Below are positions 59,183-64,000 of a DNA stretch of 64,000 nucleotides, one piece after another. Where the stretch lies: contig NZ_JAJITC010000006.1 of the NCBI RefSeq assembly GCF_020881035.1, positions 310,001 through 374,000 of the forward strand, read 5' to 3'. The stretch comes from Paraburkholderia translucens. GTDB taxonomy: Bacteria > Pseudomonadota > Gammaproteobacteria > Burkholderiales > Burkholderiaceae. The first letter of the stretch is position 1; each line of letters opens with the position of its first letter. The translations under genes were made by a program, and so were the position numbers. Under the pieces are notes generated by a model. That model searched no databases, was not told the origin of the DNA, and was given only the letters and a program-made list of their open reading frames with translations.

Positions 59183-59326
59183 CTTCACACTACCCGGTGA
59201 TGCCCCCGGTCACCGCCCCGTCGCACGCGCCCCTGGCTCCAGATTTCGCGCATCGGGTGGAGCTAACAATCGCGTCACAAATTTTCTATGCTGGCGGTTC
59301 CACGAATTATCGAAGGAGCCGCCCAT

Positions 59327-59788
59327 ATGTCCGCCCCGCTGCAGATTCGCGCCATCACCCGTGACGATTTCGGTGCATGGTTACCGCTATGGGACGCGTA
59401 CAACGCGTTTTACGGCCGCTCGGGTGAGACCGCGTTGCCACGCGAAATCACGCAGATCACGTGGAACCGTTTTTTCGACGGCTACGAGCCGATGCATGCG
59501 TTCGTCGCGGAACGCGCCGGCCAATTGCAAGGCATCGTGCACTTCCTGTATCACCGCCACACGACGATGGCGGGACCGATCTGCTATCTGCAAGACCTGT
59601 ACACGCTCGATAGCGAGCGTGGCAAGGGCGTCGGCCGCGCGCTGATCGAGGCGGTCTATGCGCGCGCCAAAGCCGACGGTGCGCAACGCGTCTACTGGCA
59701 GACGCACGAGACCAATCACACCGCGATGCAGCTTTACGACAAGGTCGCGGACAGGTCCGGGTTCGTCGTGTATCGCAAGGCGCTGTGA
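59327..59788 (+). CDS. GNAT-family N-acetyltransferase
   Basis: This 153-aa protein contains the GNAT acetyl-CoA signature: LQDLYTLDSERGKGVGRALI (the R/Q-x-x-G-x-G/A loop). VYWQTHETNHTAMQLYDKVA precedes the end, typical of the branch near spermidine- and small-molecule acetyltransferases. The ATG at 59327 follows GAAGGAGCC. The substrate is unknown. No neighbour suggests one. Confidence 0.88.
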   Translation: MSAPLQIRAITRDDFGAWLPLWDAYNAFYGRSGETALPREITQITWNRFFDGYEPMHAFVAERAGQLQGIVHFLYHRHTTMAGPICYLQDLYTLDSERGKGVGRALIEAVYARAKADGAQRVYWQTHETNHTAMQLYDKVADRSGFVVYRKAL

Positions 59789-60081
59789 CGCGAGGCGCTT
59801 CGCCAGAGAAAGGCACGCTACCCCGGTGCGGTTGCGCAGGTTCTTGCAGTGCAGCGGAGGCGGCTGCCCCGCCGGGTTGGGCCGGCCTGCGCCCTATCCT
59901 TGACTGCTCTCCCTTTGTCATCGTGGCTGCCGCTTTGATGCGGTTCATGGCGTCCAACTCGTGGTGATAGCGCGACGCATGCGGCAAATCGGACACGCGG
60001 TGCTATGCTTTGATCCGGTCCAGCGGCCTTGGAGAATCCCGGCCGCGCGCTCGCGCCGACCAAGCGTATGGAGGCCACGCC

Positions 60082-60378
60082 ATGCCCAACGCGATCCAGA
60101 TTCAGGTTGCCGACTCGCATCTTTATCCGGGCTGCGTGGTGCGTATCGCGGACCTGCCCGAAGCGGCCGGGGCGCCACACCCCGCCGAGGCGCGCGTCGA
60201 GTTTGCGGATGGCTCGGGCGCACACGCCACCTGTCATCGGCGCGCGCATGACGAACTCGAATTGACCGTCGATCGCTATGCGACGCGAAAGCGTCATCCG
60301 ATCGACGCACGGCATTGGCTACTATTGGCCGTCGATGCCACGCATCACAGCTGGCGCGTGAAACGCCGGCTGCCGTAA
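60082..60378 (+). CDS. Hypothetical protein (98 aa)
   Basis: This 98-aa protein starts MPNAIQIQVADSHLYPGCVV and is beta-rich, with alternating hydrophobic residues (VRIADLPEA, ARVEFADGSGA, ELELTVDRYA) and a basic C-terminus. A weak GGAG-type site lies before the ATG. The family is not recognised; it looks like a small cytoplasmic all-beta domain. It precedes the phosphatase gene by about 100 bp on the same strand. Confidence 0.55.
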   Translation: MPNAIQIQVADSHLYPGCVVRIADLPEAAGAPHPAEARVEFADGSGAHATCHRRAHDELELTVDRYATRKRHPIDARHWLLLAVDATHHSWRVKRRLP

Positions 60379-60481
60379 AACCGCGAGGCCAGCCGGCCCT
60401 GGCGGACCCATAACCGGTGTCCCGCGCGCGCCGCTCCGAGCGGCGCCGATGCGAGCGTCACGTCACCTTCGGAACCCGCCG

Positions 60482-62194
60482 ATGACCGACCACGATCCTC
60501 ACCTGCCGCCGAAACTGGACAACCCCGATTCGATCGACAACGCCAACGACGCTCCCGACGATCCCGAACGCCGCCGCGTCCTGACCGGTCTCGCGGCCGT
60601 CGGCCTCGGCCTCGCGTTGACCGGCTGCAAGACGGGCGAGGGAGTCGCGAGCAACGGCTCGCCGCGTAGCGCCGCCGACTTGCGGCTCGACGCTGCGCTG
60701 CACGATCAGGTGAAGAACATCGTGGTGATTTACGCGGAGAATCGCAGCTTCGCGAACCTTTTCGGCAACTTCCCGGGCGTCCAGCATCCGCTCGACGCGG
60801 TCACGGCCGAGCGCTACATCCAGCTCGATCGCGACGGCAAGACGCCGCTGCCGCGGCTGCCCGCGATCTGGGGCGGACTCGTGCCGAAGGCGCAGGAAGT
60901 GGACGGCAAGCGCTACATGATTGGCGAAAAGGATCTCGACCATCTGCGCAACCAGCCGTTCCGCATCGTCGATGCGCACGGCGCGCCGCTGCCCACCGGG
61001 GTGATCACGCGCGACCTCGTGCATCGCTTCTATCAGAACCAGATGCAGATCAACGCGGGGCGCAACGACCAGTTCGCGGCATGGGGGGACTCCGGCGGGC
61101 TCGTGATGGGGCACTACCGCAATTCCGCCGACACGCTTCGTCTATGGAATCTCGCGCAGCAGTACACGCTGTGCGACAACTTCTTCATGGCCGCTTTCGG
61201 TGGCTCATGGCTGAACCACATTTTCCTGATTTCGGCCCAGGCGCCGTACTATCCCGACATCCACAACAGCCCGGCAAAAAAGATGGTGTCGGTCGTGGAG
61301 GGCGACGATCCGACCGGCATCCGTTTGAAGCTTGCGCCCAATTCGCCCGCATCGGCGCTCGACGGTCCGCCGAAGTTCGTCAATGACGGCGCTTTCACCG
61401 CCGACGGCTACGCGGTCAACACGATGGCGCCGCCGTATCAGCCGAGCAGCGTGCGTCCGGCCGAAGGCGGCGACCCAGCCTTCGCGGATCCGTCGGACCC
61501 GCGCGTGATGCCGCCGCTGCGTTACGCAACGATCGGCGAACGGCTGACCGGCAAGGGTATCGACTGGGCGTGGTACAGCGGCGCGTGGCAATTCGCGCTC
61601 GATCATCGCGATACAGGGGCGATGCCGGACTTCCAGTACCACCATCAGCCGTTCAACTACTTTGCCAATTACGCGCCGGGCACTGCCGCGCGCCGCCGCT
61701 ATCTGCGCGACGGCGGCATGGGCAATGATGCGTCGACCAATCGTCTGATCGCCGACATCGATGCGGGACGTTTGCCGACCGTCACGTTCTACAAGCCGCA
61801 AGGCGATCTGAACATGCATGCGGGCTACGCCGACGTTGCATCGGGCGACCTGCATATCGCGACGGTAATGGAGCACATTCAGCGCGGGCCGCAATGGCAG
61901 AACACCGTCGTAATCGTCACCGTCGACGAAAACGGCGGCTGGTGGGATCACGTCGCGCCGCCGGTCGGCGATCGCTGGGGTCCGGGCTCACGGGTTCCCG
62001 CGCTCGTGATCTCGCCGCTCGCGAAAAAGGGTTATGTCGATCACACCGTGTATGACACCAACTCGATTCTGCGATTCATTAGCCGCGTGCATGGTCTCGC
62101 GCCGCTCGATGGCGTGGTCGCGCGCGACAAGGCGTTCGCCAGCAACGGACTCGCGCCGCTCGGCGATCTGACCGCTTCACTCGATCTCGCTTGA
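60482..62194 (+). CDS. Acid phosphatase/phosphoesterase of the AcpA family
   Basis: This 570-aa protein belongs to the phospholipase C / AcpA phosphoesterase family (PF04185-like): NIVVIYAENRSFANLFGNF near residue 80, AFGGSWLNHIFLISAQAP and VIVTVDENGGWWDHVAPP. The N-terminus, PERRRVLTGLAAVGLGLALTGC, has a twin-arginine-like RRR motif and an immediate lipobox LTGC (split by function). It may therefore be exported by Tat and lipidated. It probably releases phosphate from phosphomonoesters or phospholipids outside the inner membrane. The start at 60482 (MTDHDPHLPP) is preferred over 60449. Confidence 0.88.
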   Translation: MTDHDPHLPPKLDNPDSIDNANDAPDDPERRRVLTGLAAVGLGLALTGCKTGEGVASNGSPRSAADLRLDAALHDQVKNIVVIYAENRSFANLFGNFPGVQHPLDAVTAERYIQLDRDGKTPLPRLPAIWGGLVPKAQEVDGKRYMIGEKDLDHLRNQPFRIVDAHGAPLPTGVITRDLVHRFYQNQMQINAGRNDQFAAWGDSGGLVMGHYRNSADTLRLWNLAQQYTLCDNFFMAAFGGSWLNHIFLISAQAPYYPDIHNSPAKKMVSVVEGDDPTGIRLKLAPNSPASALDGPPKFVNDGAFTADGYAVNTMAPPYQPSSVRPAEGGDPAFADPSDPRVMPPLRYATIGERLTGKGIDWAWYSGAWQFALDHRDTGAMPDFQYHHQPFNYFANYAPGTAARRRYLRDGGMGNDASTNRLIADIDAGRLPTVTFYKPQGDLNMHAGYADVASGDLHIATVMEHIQRGPQWQNTVVIVTVDENGGWWDHVAPPVGDRWGPGSRVPALVISPLAKKGYVDHTVYDTNSILRFISRVHGLAPLDGVVARDKAFASNGLAPLGDLTASLDLA

Positions 62195-62375
62195 GCGCCT
62201 GCCGGCCGCGTCGAATCATCGCGGCTCGCGATGCGCGTTGGACCGATGCAGCATGCTGCCATCCCTCGCCACGCCGTTGCGCGGATATTTCATCGCTCAT
62301 GCGTCATGCCTTTGACTTGCATTAAGCGCAGCGCCGCCTAGACTGATAAGGCACTTCGCAAATTACGGAACTGAT

Positions 62376-62735
62376 ATGCGACTGACCATTCTGATCAACG
62401 GTTCCGATCCCACCGTAAGCCATGACTACGCCGTGCTCTGGCTCGATACCGATGAACATCGGTGGTCGCGAGAAGCGCATCAAGGGATCGACCTGCCCCC
62501 GTGGGGCGAACTGCGCGACGAGAACGGCGTTACCACGCTGTGCGCTCCGAGCGCCGACGCGCCGCTGTGTACGCTGCGCGGTCTTCACGTCGATCGCAAG
62601 GAGCAAGTGAGCGCCGCGCAAGGCGCCGCCGCATGGACTGCCCTGCGAACCCACAAAGCGACTAGCGGTTTCTGGCGCTTGCAGGCAGTGGATCGTCAAA
62701 AATTCCACGCTGAAAATAGCGTGTTCGGTAATTAA
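62376..62735 (+). CDS. Hypothetical protein (119 aa)
   Basis: This 119-aa protein starts MRLTILINGSDPTVSHDYAV and is a globular alpha/beta-like sequence with no signal peptide (SREAHQGIDLPPWGELRD, ALRTHKATSGFWRLQ). The family is not recognised. It is followed by a ~500-bp stretch without a clear gene. Codon use and composition are like those of its neighbours. Confidence 0.55.
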   Translation: MRLTILINGSDPTVSHDYAVLWLDTDEHRWSREAHQGIDLPPWGELRDENGVTTLCAPSADAPLCTLRGLHVDRKEQVSAAQGAAAWTALRTHKATSGFWRLQAVDRQKFHAENSVFGN

Positions 62736-62862
62736 TGTCTTGCGCGACGCGCCGCGCTTTCTTTCTTGCGGTCGAAACTTCCGGCTCGCTCGCGAACAAA
62801 GTATTCACACGCAAATCGGCCTGTGCGCCAACGAACATTACGGATAACCCAATATCGTAACG

Positions 62863-62879
62863 CTTAAGATCTTCTTAAG
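62863..62879 (+). promoter_or_regulatory. PmrA/QseB-type direct-repeat operator
   Basis: CTTAAG-ATCTT-CTTAAG is a perfect direct repeat with the 11-bp spacing bound by OmpR-family regulators such as PmrA (consensus YTTAAK-N5-YTTAAK). A possible -10, TACATT, lies at 62890-62895, so the box would overlap the -35 position of a plus-strand promoter. No gene starts within 350 bp downstream except the DmeR-like gene at 63254. Confidence 0.6.
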
Positions 62880-62895
62880 ATTGCGTGCGTACATT

Positions 62896-63190
62896 CAGAA
62901 GTCCACGCATTCGGGTCACTGCAGAGCGGCCCACTTTTTTGCCCGACGCACGCCGCTTCTTTCCTTCCCTCCCCTCTCTCCGATTCGTCTCGTGCTGCCG
63001 CTCGGTGCTGGCCGCAACGCTATCGCTCCACCCCTCATCTATTGAACCACCGAGATAAGAAGAACCAGCGCGGCTGCATCAGCGAGGTAAGTGACGTCAT
63101 CCCTCGAGCAAGCCGTCGATGGTCGACGAACTAACAATGCACTTCGCGTACGACGACGCCAGTACCGCTGGTTTGGCTCAACAGCAAATA
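62896..63190 (+). other. Non-coding stretch downstream of the PmrA-type box
   Basis: About 300 bases without a supported gene, between the PmrA-type box and the DmeR-like promoter. It includes a marked pyrimidine run (about 62958-62990) and a T6 run at about 62934. A 60-codon frame from 63091 overlaps the DmeR-like gene start, lacks a ribosome-binding site and is not credible. The stretch could be a long leader or a small RNA. Confidence 0.4.
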
Positions 63191-63206
63191 CCCCCACCCC
63201 CTATGA

Positions 63207-63241
63207 TATACTCCGCGTGTTGATATACCCCTACGGGGTAT
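63207..63241 (+). promoter_or_regulatory. Promoter and operator of the DmeR/DmeF-like operon
   Basis: A good -10 hexamer, TATACT (63207-63212), is followed by the perfect inverted repeat ATACCCC-TAC-GGGGTAT (63225-63241), which would lie just after the transcription start. C/G tracts flanked by AT are the operator type of RcnR/DmeR repressors. A second C-rich tract, ATACCCCCACCCCC, begins at 63188. Binding over the start site would repress both genes until Ni or Co is bound. The gene follows a GGAGG site. Confidence 0.6.
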
Positions 63242-63253
63242 TTTGGAGGGGCG

Positions 63254-63529
63254 ATGAGTCACACGATTCATGAAAAGCAGAAGCTTCTTAATCGGGTTCG
63301 GCGCATTAAGGGGCAGGTCGAAGCCATCGAACGGGCGCTCGAGGAAGAACACGGCTGCTCGGATGTGCTGCAGCGAATCACCAGTTGTCGTGGCGCGATG
63401 AACGGTCTGCTGGCAGTCGTGCTGGAAGACCACATCAGGAACCACCTTGTCGATGCGGACAACGGCGATGAGCACGGCGGCAGCGCGACAGAACAACTCG
63501 TCGAAGTCGTTCACAGCTATTTCAAGTAG
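63254..63529 (+). CDS. CsoR/RcnR-family metal-sensing repressor (DmeR-like)
   Basis: This 91-aa all-helical repressor starts MSHTIHEKQKLLNRVRRIKG. The residues that bind Ni/Co in RcnR are all present at the same positions: His3, Cys35, His60 and His64. This separates it from copper-sensing CsoR (Cys-His-Cys) and formaldehyde-sensing FrmR. Metal binding releases it from the palindromic operator just upstream. It is eight bases from a CDF efflux gene, the DmeR-DmeF pairing known from rhizobia. Confidence 0.88.
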   Translation: MSHTIHEKQKLLNRVRRIKGQVEAIERALEEEHGCSDVLQRITSCRGAMNGLLAVVLEDHIRNHLVDADNGDEHGGSATEQLVEVVHSYFK

Positions 63530-63537
63530 AGCAGGAC

Positions 63538-64000
63538 ATGAGTGATTTCAAAGACGCCGCGTTCGGCGCGGGACACGACCATATCTTTCTTGGCGCGGCT
63601 CACGAACAGAACGAGCGACGGACATGGGCGGTCATCGCGCTATGTAGCGCGATGATGCTGCTTGAAATCGTCGGAGGCAGTCTGTTCGGCTCGCTCGCGC
63701 TGGTCGCCGACGGTCTGCACATGTCGACGCACGCCGGGGCGATGCTGATTGCGGCCTTGGCGTATACATACGCGCGCAAACATGCCACTGATTCGCGCTT
63801 CGTGTTCGGTACCGGCAAGCTGGGGGATCTGGCGGGATTCACGAGTGCCATCGTGCTGGCGATGATCGCATTGCTGATTGGCTACGAAGCCGTCTCACGC
63901 TTTCTGTCTCCGGTACCTATTCACTTCGGCGAAGCGATTCCCATCGCGGTGCTCGGTTTGCTGGTTAACCTGGCGAGCGTGTGGCTGCTGAGCGGCGCCC
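63538..64000 (+). CDS. CDF-family Co/Ni efflux protein, DmeF-like (cut by window end)
   Basis: The first ~154 residues are visible. The start MSDFKDAAFGAGHDHIFLGA carries an HDH metal-binding segment, followed by membrane helices beginning TWAVIALCSAMMLLEIVGG. SLALVADGLHMSTHAGAML follows, where the DxxHxxxH residues form the transport site, and then FGTGKLGDLAGFTSAIVLAM. DmeF proteins antiport Co2+ or Ni2+ against protons in the inner membrane. The C-terminal domain lies beyond the window. It is co-transcribed with the upstream repressor. Confidence 0.88.
   Translation, partial: MSDFKDAAFGAGHDHIFLGAAHEQNERRTWAVIALCSAMMLLEIVGGSLFGSLALVADGLHMSTHAGAMLIAALAYTYARKHATDSRFVFGTGKLGDLAGFTSAIVLAMIALLIGYEAVSRFLSPVPIHFGEAIPIAVLGLLVNLASVWLLSGA

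Noticed and set aside
63091..63273. A 60-codon frame overlapping the start of the DmeR-like gene
   Set aside because: GTG start without ribosome-binding site, runs through the promoter and operator of the next gene.

Overview
The window is high-GC DNA from a betaproteobacterium of the Burkholderiaceae, most likely Burkholderia, Paraburkholderia or Caballeronia. The assignment rests on base composition, codon use and gene content (divergent LysR pairs, entericidin, TAXI protein, DUF3562, AcpA-type phosphatase, a T6SS with FHA, TagF, kinase and phosphatase). It is inferred, not tested. No rRNA, tRNA, CRISPR array or intact insertion sequence was seen.

Layout. Positions 1-12,600 are a metabolic and regulatory mosaic: a DapA-family fragment, an entericidin, lysA with a divergent lysR, a rubredoxin, a Rieske oxygenase, a Bcr/CflA exporter, an SDR with its divergent LysR, DUF3224, an adenosine-specific kinase next to an Ap4A phosphorylase, and a frameshifted DUF4410 gene. 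Positions 12,892-18,838 hold an unknown 511-aa protein and then a compact operon for a FecR-domain exported protein, a DUF3365/HAMP membrane sensor with one CxxCH haem motif, a soluble Ser/Thr kinase and a PP2C phosphatase. Positions 18,955-22,976 (minus strand) hold an effector module in the order Cys-rich protein, DUF4123 adaptor, co-adaptor, Tox-REase-5 nuclease and Imm52 immunity protein. The nuclease-immunity pair is tandemly duplicated with an exact 1454-bp period. The order matches the PAAR4-TecT-co-TecT-TseT-TsiT locus of Pseudomonas aeruginosa.

Positions 24,077-44,615 (minus strand) are a nearly complete T6SS operon: hcp, tssA, B, C, E, F, G, H, a DUF4280 PAAR-like gene, vgrG, an FHA gene, tssK, L, M and tagF. 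No tssJ is visible, and TssL carries its own OmpA-type peptidoglycan-binding domain. FHA protein, TagF, kinase and phosphatase suggest control by threonine phosphorylation, with the haem-binding DUF3365 protein as a candidate upstream sensor.

Positions 44,792-57,233 mix ordinary genes (ECF sigma/anti-sigma, BON protein, DksA-like protein, ParDE, SAM hydrolase, CapA, epimerase, a DmlA/DmlR-like pair) with decayed T6SS cargo: a frameshifted polymorphic-toxin tail with a candidate immunity gene, an Imm52 gene with an internal deletion, a truncated Tlde1-like L,D-transpeptidase effector with its membrane immunity protein, and an hcp pseudogene. Positions 57,398-64,000 carry a TAXI protein, DUF3562, a GNAT acetyltransferase, a lipobox-bearing phosphatase, a PmrA-type box ahead of a non-coding stretch, and a DmeR/DmeF-like nickel/cobalt regulator and efflux pair cut by the window end.
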